Below, piece after piece: positions 34,037-46,995 of a stretch of 64,000 nucleotides of DNA. A program made the position numbers and the translations under genes. Numbering within the stretch: position 1 is the stretch's first letter; every line of letters begins with the position of its first letter. Origin of the DNA: Cryptomeria japonica (taxonomy: Eukaryota > Streptophyta > Pinopsida > Cupressales > Cupressaceae); the NCBI RefSeq assembly GCF_030272615.1, contig NC_081409.1, forward strand, positions 879,937,220 through 880,001,219, given 5' to 3'. The notes beneath the pieces are model-generated. The model was not told the origin of the DNA. It ran no database searches and was given only the letters and a program-made list of their open reading frames with translations.

Positions 34037-34744
34037 ATGGATAGGATTCTATGTGACATCCTTCCTATGGATGCTTGCCACCTATTGTTGGGTAGACCAT
34101 GGCAGTTTGACAAGAAGGCACAACATGATGGGGAAATAAAATCCTACTCGTTTCAGAAAGATGGAGTAACCTATCAGATTCAATCCCTCAATGAAGGAGA
34201 GAGAAGCAATAAAGTGCCTAACATCTTGTTAGTGAACGAGAAAGAATTCATAAAAACACTAGAAGAGGGTGGAGGAATTGGCTATGCACTCATAGTGACA
34301 CCTAGAGAGGAAAAGAAGGACAAACAAACTGAAATACCACAAGAAGTACAACAACTTCTTGACAATTTTAAAAACATCATAAGTGATGGAACACCAACAA
34401 CTTTACCATCTCCTAGAGCCATAAGTCATCAGATTGACTTCATACCAGGAGCTTCTTTGCCAAACAAGGCAGCCTATAAGATGACTCCTGAACAAAACAA
34501 AGAAGTAGCAAGACAAATTCAAGAACTGTTACACCAAGGGTTAATAAGAAAGAGTATAAGTCCTTGTGCATTACCTATAGTGTTGGCACCAAAGAAAGGG
34601 GGTACATGGAGACTATGCACAGATTCTAGAGCTATAAACAAAATAACTATAAGATACAGGTTTTCCATTCCTATAATAGAAGACTTGATGGGTTATTTAG
34701 GGGGTGCAAGGTACTTCACAAAAATAGACTTGAAGAGTGGTTAC
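34037..34744 (+). pseudogene. Element A reverse transcriptase, N-terminal part
   Basis: After the protease tail (MDACHLLLGRPWQFDKK), a linker leads into RT: SPRAISHQIDFIPGA (about 34412), KKGGTWRLCTDSRAINK (about 34600) and YFTKIDLKSGY, where the sequence is cut at 34744 by element B. It resumes at 49370 with [17 protein letters not shown]. The 247-codon frame is open, so damage here is mostly the insertion. Confidence 0.9.
34740..34744 (+). repeat. Target site duplication of element B, left copy
   Basis: GTTAC directly precedes the TG of the 5' LTR and is repeated after the 3' LTR at 49365-49369. Confidence 0.95.
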
Positions 34745-35533
34745 TGTAGACACCCAAAATTGTCATGTCTAATTAAATAAATATTTTATTTATTTAATTA
34801 TCTAAGCTTAATTCTTCTATTAATTAAATAAATCTTTATTTATTTAATTAATTCATCTATCCTCTTCTAGACTTATTTCTCATTTAAATAAATACATTTA
34901 TTTATTTAAATTATCCTTTTCCTAAATTAAATAAATATCTTATTTATTTAATTGATCCCACTTCTTCTATTAATTATATAAATCTTTATTTATTTAATTA
35001 ATTCATTAACCTTTTTCTACCCATGACACATGTCATTCATCTCTTAATTCATACACTACCTACCCCTTTCATTATTTTATTATTTCTTTTACCTACCCTC
35101 TAATCATAGCCGATATCCTTTTACACCTCTCAATCTTATCCCTCCATTTCTTATAGTGTCTTCTATATAAGGAGATGCTTCCTTCATTATCAAACCCTAA
35201 TCAATCATTCTAATTACCTAACTACTTGATCAATTGACTACTTGGCATATGTGATACTACTTGCAACCACATTCCATTCTTTGTTGAGCTCTTGTGCACA
35301 TAAAATCTGAGAGCAAATATATCAAACAAGATCAATGGAGATAGGAAGAATGGAGATCCAAACCCTATTGGACATGTGATGGTATAATCTTTGTGATTTC
35401 ATTTGATTTGCATTATCTTAGGTAATCTTCATATGTTATGGTGGATCTTTGTTGTTGTTAGGCTAGGGTTTTGTGGTTGAATTCATTTAGCCTTTCAATA
35501 TCATTATTGTTGTATCCATTTTCACCATAAACA
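34745..35533 (+). repeat. 5' LTR of element B (789 bp)
   Basis: It starts TGTAGACACCCAAAATTG and ends CCATAAACA. The first 250 bp hold repeated TTATTTATTTAATTA segments. A TATA box, CTATATAAGG, at 35163-35172 lies before GAGATGCTTCC and is the likely promoter of the element. Confidence 0.95.
35163..35172 (+). promoter_or_regulatory. TATA box in the LTR of element B
   Basis: CTATATAAGG is kept in both LTRs (the other copy is near 48994-49003) and sits in the middle of the LTR, as expected for the U3-R boundary. Confidence 0.7.
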
Positions 35534-35536
35534 TTT

Positions 35537-35553
35537 TGGCATGCACGGTGGGA
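35537..35553 (+). other. Candidate primer binding site of element B
   Basis: TGGCATGCACGGTGGGA starts three bases after the LTR. It begins TGGC like the tRNA-Asp-type sites of many gypsy elements but I cannot assign the tRNA from the sequence alone. Confidence 0.45.
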
Positions 35554-35639
35554 CTCTTGTCCCTTTTTGCATTTAACATCCTTGTTGCAGATTTTGTATT
35601 TTGAAGTTGCAGATCTGACGTTTTTGAGAACATTTTGAT

Positions 35640-37285
35640 ATTCTCGCGTCTGCGTACTTTCGGATAGCATTTTTGATTTTCTGGCACATTCGCAACATCT
35701 GGAATCGCGTCTATGTTATCAACAGTATTTTATTTTTGCAGGTTCCAGAAATTGCGTTTGAGTTCCTCAATCGCATCTGCGGTGTTTTTATCTGCATCTG
35801 TGTCTAGAGGTCACGTCTGCATTCTGGAGCCACATTTGTGTCTCACAGAACCATGTCTACATCACGAAGTCGCGTTTGTGTGCACCAATTTCAAATTTTG
35901 AGTTATTGATTTAGTTTTGGGTTTTTGCATTTAGGGTTTCAGATCTGGTTTATTTCGAGCTAACATTTTCAGATCTAACGAAATTGGTGCAGCTTGTCTT
36001 GAAAGCAAAATTGTTTGGTTGAAGGCCCCTATTTTCACAAAGTCTTTTGGATCTAAAATTTACCTAACTTGTGTGCTTGCAGGAAGGGGTGATTATTTGA
36101 AACAATCCAAACTACTAACAACTCTTTGTTGCAGGTCATTGGCAAGGGTTTTTGGATTTTTATTGTGTGCCTTGTTTTCATAGACTAGCAAACACTTCAA
36201 TTGGTGCACTAAAATTGAATCATTGTCTTTTGTGTTTTGAGCAATAGGCTCTTTTTGTTTAATCTTTAGAGGGCCTATCTTCCCATGTGGTCATTAGGAC
36301 TACTAGTGAGAAAAGAATGACCCAAGTGGTAGCGAGGAAAACCCACCTCTTCTGAACCACTATAAACAACTGTATTCATGGTGAAAACTATGGATAATGT
36401 GTGCTGATTAGTTCATACTGACACTATGTCTCCCCATAAACCCGTTTGATCAAATTTATTTGATCATTTGTAGGGCGTAACCCCTACTGGCTGGGAGCCT
36501 TCTGTATTTACAGAGCTGAAAGTGTCGCATGTATGGCCACACGAGCGGATGCCCTTACTAGCACCTTTTTGTTTTAGAGGCCCAAATCCTTCTAGTTGTT
36601 GGGGCAGAAGGTTGGACCTTTGGTAGCGGCCCACACACATACGGTTCTTAGTAGAGATACAAAGTTTGCCACGGGGAGTTTTCGTGGGGACTGATGCTTG
36701 GCTGACCCGAGAAGTGAGTGCCGAGGGTGGAGCCAGTGAGGTCAAGCATCTAAGTATCCACTCTGAATAGCGTAGCCTCAGGGGTAAAACCCCATGTGGG
36801 ATCAACAACTATTGTCTTGGCCAGCCATAAGAATTGTGATTGACTTATTTTAAACATTCAAACATTCAAGACCAAACAACAAAAAATTGTGTCTTTTGTG
36901 TCTTCAAGTGTATGCAAAACAATTTTACATCAAACAACACACTTTCCTTGGAGTCATTTTGAGTCTAGACACTTGCAAACATTGGGTCTTCATCAACACT
37001 GTGTCCTCTTGTCACGAAAAATAGTCAAACAGTCAGATTTGGTCACAACAAAACAACTTCACAGATTGGAAAAAATTGCACAAATTTTGCAGAAACGCAT
37101 CTGTGTCTGACATAATAGTGTCTGTGTTGTATAACCGCGTCTGTGAAGGGCAGAAATGCCTTTGTGTTTCCAGAATCAACAGTGCATTTTACAAAAATAT
37201 CAGAAGCGCGTCTGTGATAAACAGAACCATGTCTGTGTCAGGAAATCGCGTCTGTGTAGTATACAGGTGCGTCTGTGTTCAGAAT
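35640..37285 (+). repeat. Leader of element B with repeated CGCGTCTGTG motifs
   Basis: Variants of CGCGTCTGTGT recur about every 20-40 bp in two clusters, 35640-35885 and 37090-37280. Good copies are CTCGCGTCTGCG (about 35642), AACCGCGTCTGTG (about 37133), AGCGCGTCTGTG (about 37204), ATCGCGTCTGTG (about 37245) and GTGCGTCTGTG (about 37267). Between them the leader has no long open frame. The motif may be an RNA packaging or regulatory repeat; this is inference. Confidence 0.6.
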
Positions 37286-37761
37286 TGAAACAAAAAGCTT
37301 TTACAGTCTAGCAAACAAACACAGTCAGTTTCGGCATTCTTGAGCTTCCTAGGGTTTCATCTAGCATTCAACCTATCTTTGGGTCTCACATAGTCCATCA
37401 TTGTTTCACACCTCACATTACATTCACATTTGTCTAAACTTGAGTCAAAAGGTCACTTGCTTGTCATCATCATACTTTGTCAACATACTACATACAACAA
37501 CACTTTGCTAAGTGGTCCCTCATCAAGGTCTATCACCTTTGGGTCTCATTTGGTCTTACTTAGAGTCAAGGTCAACTTACCTCATCAAGAGAAACTATCC
37601 TCTCTTTGGAAGTCACACCTACTCTACTACATACATACTTGGTCTTACATTTTGGACATTGCAAGTACACCTCAGATTCATTTACATTCCATCCAACTCT
37701 TGGTCTTCCATACTTTTTCCATTTTCATCTAGTCTCACACATCTTGGTCAATACCTAGTTC

Positions 37762-39384
37762 ATGGTTGAAACCCGTCTTCAAAAGTATAGGAGAGAAACT
37801 AAAGAGGCTCAAGAGTCCGCAAACATGAGTTCTTATGAGTATGACAATGATATCTTTTTTAATTCCGATCATACTATATTACCTGACATGGATGCCTATA
37901 GAAACATTCCAAATGTTGAGAACATGGACACTACAAACAACAATGCTACACATAATGACAATATGGACAACTTTTCCATACATTCACCAGATGTGGAAGA
38001 ATCCATTATGAATCCCCGTTTCAATCCATTGGTTGAGGAAATAATGAGGAGGGATAGACAATACTTCTTACAAATGATGGCACAAAGTGGAGCCAAGATA
38101 CCTCATGATTTTGACATGTCTCAAATAATGGAACATATACCTTTGTAACAAACTCACTCCAACATGGATCAAAGGAGGCCTAATAGTGGAGGAAATAGAG
38201 GACCACATATGGTACCTGAATCACCATCATCTTTGTTTCAAAAACCAGAGGTCCCACATACACATGGTCAAGCACATGATACTCACCTTCGCAGACCATT
38301 ATGGAAGTCCTATGCAGAGAAATATGCTCAATCACATATCAATGCTAAGGATCAACCACCAAAGCAATTGGATATTCAAATGCATGCTCAAAATTTGGAC
38401 ACAAGGAAACCCCATGTCAAATTTGGGGAAAACACATTAGAACATAACATGCCTGTAGAGTATGACAAAATAGATATGGTGTTCCTCAACATGAATCTAT
38501 ACCAAGTGGTCCATATACACAGCATCATTATAGACCTCCTCCATATGAACATGTGTATGATCAATATCATCCATATATGCAACATGCTCCTCCTCCTATT
38601 GGTGCCTCAAGCATGGGGTATGGTCCAAGAAGTCGATCTCCACCTAAGAGCAATTTGGAGCAACAAATCAAGAACTTACGAAAGAAAATGGAGGACATAA
38701 ATACATCGAAGCCAACATACACAATGAGAGACATATGTCCTTATCCATTTGACAGGAGCATTCCAATGCCTCCTTTTCCTACACACTTTGTGATGCCTAA
38801 ATTTGATAAGTATAGAGGAAAAGGGGATCCTAAGGCACACATAAGATAGTTTTTCACAGCTTGCATTGAGGTAGCTTTAGAAGAGACATATTTGATGAGA
38901 TTATTCCCATAGAGCCTAGGCGATCAAGCTATGGAATGGTTCTCCCAACTTCCACCTGGAATTAAGTCATGGGGTGACTTAGTAGAGGCATTTATTCAAC
39001 ATTTCTCCTACAACATAGAGATAGACATATCAGTCACTACTTTGTGCAACACTAAGCAAAGGGATGGAGAATCTTTTGCATCATTTTTACAAAGATGGAG
39101 AAATCTAGCCAACAGATGGTGAAATTCCACAAAAACAAATGGTGGAGATGTTCACCCAGAATGTTAGCAAAGACATTGGCTATGATCTAAGGAAAGCTTG
39201 TTTGTCCACCTTCAAGGACATCATTGAAAAAGGCTTAGCAATAGAGAAGGTCCTAATTGAACAAGGAGTCATTAAGATATTCAAGGAAAACAAAGATGAC
39301 TTTAAGGGAAAAGACAAGCTGAGATTTTGGAATAAAAACAAGAACATAGTCAATGATGGTGTTGTTGACGCCAACACAGTGTGA
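37762..39384 (+). pseudogene. Element B gag, first part
   Basis: The reading starts at ATG 37762 (VETRLQKYRRETKEAQ). It passes a stop at about 38146, a frameshift near 38550, and reaches the conserved Gag core: MPPFPTHFVMPKFDKYRGKG (about 38766), AMEWFSQLPPGIKSWGDLVE (about 38928), SFASFLQRWRNLANR and LRKACLSTFKDI. Stops at 38847, 38910, 39120 and 39382 mostly replace Arg or Gln. Gag would form the particle; this copy cannot make it. Confidence 0.9.
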
Positions 39385-39426
39385 CCCAAATTCATTTTTT
39401 CTGGATCAAATTCTACAAACAATCAA

Positions 39427-42180
39427 GTGAATGTTCAAACAACTTCCAGATCACTAAGGAAGTACACTCCATTGGGAGAACCACTTGAGTTAGTTTTCAA
39501 AAAGCTAGTGGCAAACAAGGTAATCACAGTTCCAGATTTTACTCCATATGAACTGAAGGTTAAACCAAATTGGTGGAATGATGATGAATATTGTGAATTT
39601 CATAAGAGCAAGGGACATAAAACAGGAAATTGTCATCGACTGAAAAACATCATACAAGATCTCATTGATAGAGGTGACATTGAGATTGAGGGACACTCAT
39701 CCAATCAGGAACATGAGATGTTTAAGGAACCATTCCAAAAACATGACAAGGGAAAAGATAAAGCCATAGATGACCAAACCAACTATACCAGAGCAACCTA
39801 TAACTATGATTCAACCATCAATCACATCTCAATGGACAATTATGTCTCTACTATTATCATCAAGGACAAAAACCCTGAGAATTCTACCCGGAGATCCAAG
39901 ATTGTCCTAAAATGTGTTGGATCTTCTTCCGAACCTACCTCTGAATGTCATGTTACAACTCGTCGAGGTAAATTCACTTTGCAAGGTGCTCCAACCAAAA
40001 ACATCGCTTCCTCATCAACCAAACCTAAGTATGACCTTGTAGAACAGTTAGGGAAGACACCCGCACTCATCTCCATCCTTGAACTTTTGCGCATATCCCC
40101 TACACATAAAGCTATTCTTGACAAAACCTTGAGAGACACTGCCATTCCTACTGATTTGAATGTGGACCAGTTTCAAGCCATGGTGGGATACCTTTCCATT
40201 CCACACTCCCTTACATTCACAGAAGCCGATGATGCCTCCGTAAGTCAGCCACATAATGCACCATTACACATTGAGGCCTTCATACACAAACATCGAATAA
40301 AATGAGTCCTGATAGATGGAGGAGCATGTCTAAACATTTGTACATTGAGCACTATTAAACAATTGGGATATTCTGACAAAGCTATGAATTCTACAAATCA
40401 AATCACCATCAAGGCATATGATGATGAAGAGCGTTCGTCCAAGGGAACAGTCACCTTACCTCTCAGAGTTGGGCAAGTTACAAAGGATGTGGTTTGTCAA
40501 GTCCTAGATATAGATCTCACTTATAACATATTGCTAGGACGTCCTTGGATTCATGAAATGAGGGCAGTCCCATCCACATATCACCAATGCATTAAGTTTC
40601 CTCACAATGGAGTGGAAGTAACAGTTAATGGTGATCCTAATCCGTTCATATACTGCAATAATCTTAGATCAAAAACTGAGACCATCATTCCCAGTAATCG
40701 TGAAGTTGTTCCTTCTTCAGCATACATTGATCCTGAGTCATTAAAACCTTCGACATCAAAACAAGGTGAGCTTAAAGGCAAGTTTCAGGACAAGGGCATG
40801 GGGGAATACACTTTAAATCAAACCATGTACTTACGACAAGTCATTAGTTCCCCAAAAGAATATGGAAGACCACATCCTAACAAGCAAGTATCCATCATGG
40901 TACTCAAATGGGACCCTACTACCTTTCAAAGATGGGATGAACTGGAAGAGGAAGACTTATACAAAATGCTTTACAAAGACATTGAAGATGACACACAAGA
41001 TCACATTAGTCTACCATGTGAGAAATATGGCAAAGGCTTCAAGATTCTACAAAAATTTGGGTATGATGGAAAAAGCCCTCTGGGGTTATGAAAGGAAGGC
41101 ATCATTGAACCTTTACAACCTGAATTGACTTTCAAAAAGGAATGCTTGAAAGGACTTGGTTTCTTGACTTCCAAGGTCCACACTCAAAGGACAGAAGAAG
41201 CCTTACAAATCAAAGCTGCCAAAATTCAACAAGAGGATCACTATTCCACAGACTCCAACGAATGGGAATGGGGTTCAGACAAGTCTTCCGGTGACTACGA
41301 GCTCACCGAGATATTCAGAGAACCAGATGAACCCACGGAAGAAGAGGAATTTTATAAAAGATTCAAAGTTGGTCAAGAAACAACCCATGAGGATTCCACA
41401 TAGTCCTTGTCTCAAGGTCCTAGGTTGAAATCACATAGGATGAGAACACCTGTCCTAGAATGCACTACTAGTGATGATAATTTGGATTCATTCGTGATCA
41501 AGACTGATGAGGAGAGTGCCATCGATGTCCTTGATAATTACCTTGACATACCCGAATATAACTACATCTTCACTCTTAGCCCCGCTAACCTCGAAGACAT
41601 TAATGGCCTTCCCCTTGTTCACCACCAACTCATTGACTAGGATCATGAAGGACCTGCACAGTTTGACACATTCCAAAATGATGAAGCTTTTATTGACTAT
41701 CTTGGCATACGAGATGATCTTCCCCCTAGGGACCATAAAGTGGGATACACTATAGAACTCAATAGCGTGGCATATTCTGGTGAGGATGTTAGACCTTCCA
41801 GTCGCAAAAATGTGAAAATAAGAACAAACCAGGGGTCTTATGGTGAAAACCACAATTTGGCGCTGTCTGACCCCAAAAAAGTAAAAGGAAAGGACGTATC
41901 TGAGGGCGAAAACCTCTCTGAGGCACCCGAAGATGGAAGGCTCGACATTCTCCTAGCATCGTATGAGGAAAAGTCATCCATGTTGGTAGAGGAGACTATC
42001 AGAACAAACATTGGTACAGAAGAGGTTCCATACAACATATTCCTGGCTCAATCATTAACAGAGTCAGAAAGGTCAAAATTCATAAGTTTCTTCAAAGAAC
42101 GACAAATCAACTTTGCATGGTCATACGTTGATATGCCTGGATTAGATCCGGATTCGGTAATGCATCATTTGACAGTTAAA
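39427..42180 (+). pseudogene. Element B gag C-terminus, protease and G-patch-like segment
   Basis: The zinc-finger-like YCEFHKSKGHKTGNCH at 39592-39636, followed by LKNIIQDLIDRG, is typical of Tat/Athila Gag. The protease site LIDGGACLNIC lies at about 40309-40341, just after a TGA that replaces Arg (40304). The protease continues with LLGRPWIHEM (about 40531). At about 41029-41150 GKGFKILQKFGYDGKSPLGL, then a TGA, then KEGIIEPL resembles a G-patch, a short glycine-rich nucleic-acid-binding module. Stops at 41089, 41401 and 41638 break the acidic linker that leads to RT. Confidence 0.85.
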
Positions 42181-45100
42181 CCGGGAGCAAAACTAGTGAA
42201 ATAGAAATTAAGAAAGATGCATCCACAAGTCGCATTACTAGTCAAAGTAGAACTTGAGAAATTATTGGACATTGGATTCATACGCCCAATTGATTATCCT
42301 GAAGGGATCTCCAACTTAGTGCCTATCAGTAAACTAGATCGCAGCATTAGAATTTGTACAAATTTCAGAGACATCAACAAAGCTTGTCCAAAGGATGACT
42401 TCCCATTACCAAATATTGACTTGATTGTTGATCTCATAGCAGGTCATGAGATGTTATCATTGATGGATGGATTATCTGGTTATAATCAAATAAAGATCAC
42501 GCCTGAGGATCAACACAAAACATCATTCACTTGCCCTTGGGGAACTTTCTGCTGGAATGTCATGCCCTTCGGGCTAAAGAATGCAGGTGCTACATATCAA
42601 AGAGCCATGACTACTATCTTTCATGATCTCATGCACGTAACTGTGGAAGATTATGTCGACAACCTCTTGGGCAAATCAATAGACAGAAATACACATTTGG
42701 ACATACTTTCAGTCATCTTTGATCGGTTGGAAAAATACAAAGCAAGATTAAACCCCAAGAAATGTGTCTTTGGAGTAACCTCTGGGAAGCTCCTAGGATT
42801 CATTGTATCCAAAAGAGGAATCGAAGCTAATCCAACAAAAGTCAAACCCATCTTGGAGATGCAACCACCAAGAAATATCAGTCAACTTCGATCTTTACAA
42901 GGCAGACTCTAGTCCATACGAAGATTCATAGCACAACTTGTAGATAAGTGTAATCCTTTTCAGCACTTGCTACATAAAAACATCAAATTCAAATGGGATG
43001 ATAATTGTCAATAGGATTTCCAGACACTCAAAGATTATCTTCTGAATCCGCCAGTTCTGATGCCACTAGTTCTAGATCAGCCTCTGTTACTATACATATC
43101 AGCTACTCCAACAACATTGGGGGCACTCTTAGCACAACAAATTGTTGAGGGCAAAGAAAAAGTAGTATACTATATTAGTCGCACATTGGTGGGATATGAG
43201 CTAAAATACACACCAATTGAGCGTGCATGTCTCGCCATGGTCTTTGCTTCCCAGAAATTATGACATTACATGCTCACTCATAAGACTAAGCTGGTTGCAA
43301 GAATTGATCCGTTGAAATACCTTCTCAATAAAGTGACACTTACTGGGTGACTAGCCAAATGGGTAATGATCCTGAGTGAATTTGACATCGAGTATGTGGA
43401 CAGAAAAGCAATAAAAGGACAAGCCATCGCAGATCAATTAGCAGATGCTCCCATGATAGATGATGTTCCTCTAAGTTCAGAATTTCCATATGAATCCATT
43501 TTAACAATGTCACATGCAAAGCCATGGCAACTGTACTTCAACGGCTCATACACACAGCATGGGGCAGGAGTCGGCATCGTCTTTATAACTCCTCAAGGGG
43601 ATTCTATACCAAAATCATACCGCTTATCATTTCCTTGCACTAACAATATAGTGGAATATGAGGCATTAACAACTGGATTACGGATTGTAGTTTAGTGGAA
43701 GATCCAGGAACTTCGTGTTTTTGGGGACTCTCAACTTGTAATCCGTCAAGAAACTGATGATTACCAAATAAAAGATGAAAAATTAATTCCTTACAAACAA
43801 ATGGTGGATGACCTAAAACAACACTTCACAAAGATAGATTTTGAGTAGATACCAAGAGAGCAGAATCCTGCCGCAGATGCCATGGCTACAATTGCTTCAC
43901 TAATTGATCTACCTCCAAATGAGACCCGCTATGAGTTCTTGGTGGATAATCTTTTGGTTCCTTCATATGAAATCTTTCCTACTGAGATGATATGTGTTGT
44001 CGGTCCTGAGTCCCAGTTATATGGTTCCATTTTCACATACCTTCGTGACAATACCCTACCTCCTGATCTATCAAATAACCAATGTCACACTTTCATTCGC
44101 CAATCCTCTCGATATGTCATTTTAGCTGATATCCTATACCGGCGAGGTCTAGATGGCACTCTTCTTAGATGTTTAGAAAGTGACAAAGCTCAGATTGCGT
44201 TACATGAAGTACATGAAGGGATATGTGGTCCACATGCTAGTGGTCCTACCTTGGCCAAGAAACTCATCAGGACTGGATATTATTGGCCCAATATGGAAAA
44301 AAACTCATATCAGTTTGTCAAGAAGTGTAAGCAATGTCAAATTCATGGAGACTTCATACATGCGCCAGCACAAGAACTTCAACCAATTGCATCTCCTTGG
44401 CCCTTTTGTTAGTGGGGACTCGATCTCATAGGCAAGATTCACCCTCCTTCTTCCAATGGTCATAAATTCATTATCACTGCCACAGAGTATTTCATAAAAT
44501 GGATTGAAGTCGTGCCTCTCACACAAGTCACTGGGAAACAGATTGCTACATTCATCCTCAACTATATCATTTGCCGATATGGTATTCCTGTTTCCATTAT
44601 CACTGATAACGGGCACCCCTTCAAAAATTAGGATGTTCGTGAACTCTGTGACCGCTTCCATATTTCCCATCATTTCTCCATGCCATATTATCCCCAAGGT
44701 AATGGTCAAGCTGAGGCATCTAATAAGACAAACCTTAAAATCCTAAAAAAGATAGTCGATGATGCTGGCCATAATTGGCATATCCAACTTAATCCTACAC
44801 TTTGGGCATATCACACAAGTGTCCACACACCTACAGGAGCTACACCCTATTCACTTGTCTATGGCGTTGAAGCCATCTTGCCTATTGAGGTCGAGCTACC
44901 CTCTTTACGAGTCTCTTTGCAAAACATTATCAGTGATGAAGACTATAGGGTCTCTCGCTCACAAGAACTGGAACTACTGGATGAATGAAGACAAACTACT
45001 TTTAACCATCTCAAGGCTTACCAACAATGAATGAGTCGCAACTACAATCACAAGGTCAAGCCTCGCACATTTGAGGTAGGTGATTTGGTTCTCAGAGAAA

Positions 45101-45273
45101 ACCCCAAAAATCAGCAAGACAGAGAGAAGAAGGGCAAGTTTGAACCAAATTGGCTTGGTCCTTACATCATCACAGCAGCATATGGATCTTGTGCATATCA
45201 GCTCTCAACTACAGAAGGTGAACCTTTGGAGGATCCTATCAACAACATGCACCTTCACAGGTTCTACACATAG
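42181..45273 (+). pseudogene. Element B RT, two RNase H domains and integrase
   Basis: RT runs from HPQVALLVKVELEKLLDIGF (about 42217) through LMDGLSGYNQIKI to the active site, which reads Y-V-D-N at 42652-42663 instead of YVDD. RNase H 1 holds SRTLVGYELKYTPIERACLA (about 43170). The second, archaeal-type RNase H starts WQLYFNGSYTQHGAGVGIV (about 43525) with Asn in place of the first catalytic Asp. Integrase shows the HHCC finger (H-x-H..KQCQIHGD, about 44206-44347), LDLIG, IITDNGHPF and GQAEASNKT, and ends in HLHRFYT. Stops at 42202, 42910, 43012, 43261, 43348, 43693, 43846, 44410, 44629, 44986 and 45028 stand mainly at expected Gln or Arg. The copy is dead at several catalytic sites. Confidence 0.93.
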
Positions 45274-45289
45274 CTCTTTGGAATATCCT

Positions 45290-45400
45290 GATTCAAAAAT
45301 ACAAAAAAATAAAAAAATTTCAAAAATACAAAAAAATCAAAAAATTTCAAAAATACAAAAAAATCAAAAATTTCAAAAATACAAAAAAAATTATAAAACA
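45290..45400. repeat. A-rich minisatellite after the integrase
   Basis: Four units of about 26-31 bp combine CAAAAATACAAAAAAAT and AAAAAATTT. The tract starts soon after the pol stop. Confidence 0.9.
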
Positions 45401-46995
45401 AAACAAAATCATTACTTGGTGAAAACTTGGCAAACAGGTGCCTTGTGACACAAAAAAATAGAAAAAATTGAAAAACAAAAAAACATTTCATCCAACGGTG
45501 AAAACCACTTCGGTGGCACCCTGGGCAAGTGCCATGGTGAAAATTGGGTCACCGGCGCCATGCGTAGAAACATTGCTCCTCCTTCCTTCAGGATTTCACT
45601 TTCATCATTTCACTTTGCGAATACTCACAGCCTATCCATTCATAATAAACTTACCCATTCCCATCATGGCTTGTTATTGATCTACCCAAGATTGGTTACC
45701 CATTCATAATAAACCTCCCTTTTCACCTCCCTTTCCATTCATAATAAATCAGCTCCTATCTATGGCTAAGGCAAATCCTATGTCTAGTGATGGGTGTGGA
45801 GCTAAGAACATCACATGTTTCAAGGAGTACAGTTTCTTCCAGCTTCCTTCAGACTATTCGCGCACAATCTGCAATAAAGCAACATCTGCATCACAGATCC
45901 ACAATAAAGTTTCATCTTCTCTGCAATAAAGTATCAGTTTCATGGATTCAGTCAGTTTTAGATGAGACACAACAGCAACAATGGGCTTCAACAAATCAAA
46001 TCTTTCAATAGACTCAGACAACATTATGGTTCAGTGCTATCTATCCATTTTGTGAAAGTAAACATTGTGACTACAATCAAATAAGACTTATACAAGTGAC
46101 AAGAGACACTAAACTTGAGGACTACAGTGGATGTTGGTGTCGAGTCTTGGTTTTCTTTTGATTTCATCTTTTTTGTTGACATGTCTTTTAGCTTTTCCGG
46201 GATGTCTCTGACTAGAGATTCTATCTCCAGGATGTCTTTGACTAGAAAGGCGAGGATGGGGTATCGTCACCTATTTGTATTTGCTGTCTGTGGATTGTCT
46301 CTTAGTAATGCTATGACTTGTCCAAGGATATGAGGACACTGTGAGTCTAGTATGAATTGGGGCATTCCTTGTTTGTGACTGTCTTATCTCCATGCAAACA
46401 GGTACAATGACTTTTTGGGTCAAACATATGCCTCGATTGTCATAACCTACTTGCCATAATAAAGCTCAATGATGATAACGCACAAGAAGCTCTTTCACTT
46501 TCATATCTTTTGTCTTTCATCCCCCTTTCTTGATTGACTTCCATCATCCTTCTCGAGTCCGCATAGCCTGCTATCACATGACTGAGTATAATGACACACC
46601 AAAAACATTTGCATTTCATGTAGTTTCACCTACATTATCACATGTTAGCATTCCATACATACATATAGATATCACAATTGCATCACATCCTGCACACAAC
46701 ACCTGTTAGCACAATTTACATTTGCATTATCATATTCATCTGCATTACATACATTCACATTTGCATCATGCATACACATATAAAACATAAAAGAACAAAA
46801 TAAAATAAAATATTGCATTGCATCATATACATATTTGCATCCATATCATAAGCATCACATAAGAACATACATCACATAGGTACGCATGCATATAGCTGCC
46901 GCAAAGATGAATCATCTCATATATATAATCATAAGTGTCATGATACAATGATGTCAAAATCATATGGCTACAATCACCCGCAGGTGTCTACATCA
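45401..46995. other. 3' noncoding region of element B
   Basis: No domain is recognisable on either strand. The part at 46600-46880 is low-complexity, with many CATTTGCAT and CATCACAT words. Long regions between integrase and the 3' LTR are usual in Tat-type elements. Confidence 0.6.

Noticed and set aside
33302-34780. A host zinc-knuckle gene
   Set aside because: Gly/Arg-rich tail, knuckle, protease and RT follow each other as in gypsy gag-pol and join to element A.
41488-41853. Minus-strand frame of 121 codons
   Set aside because: It is the shadow of the acidic linker of element B pol on the opposite strand and has no motif.
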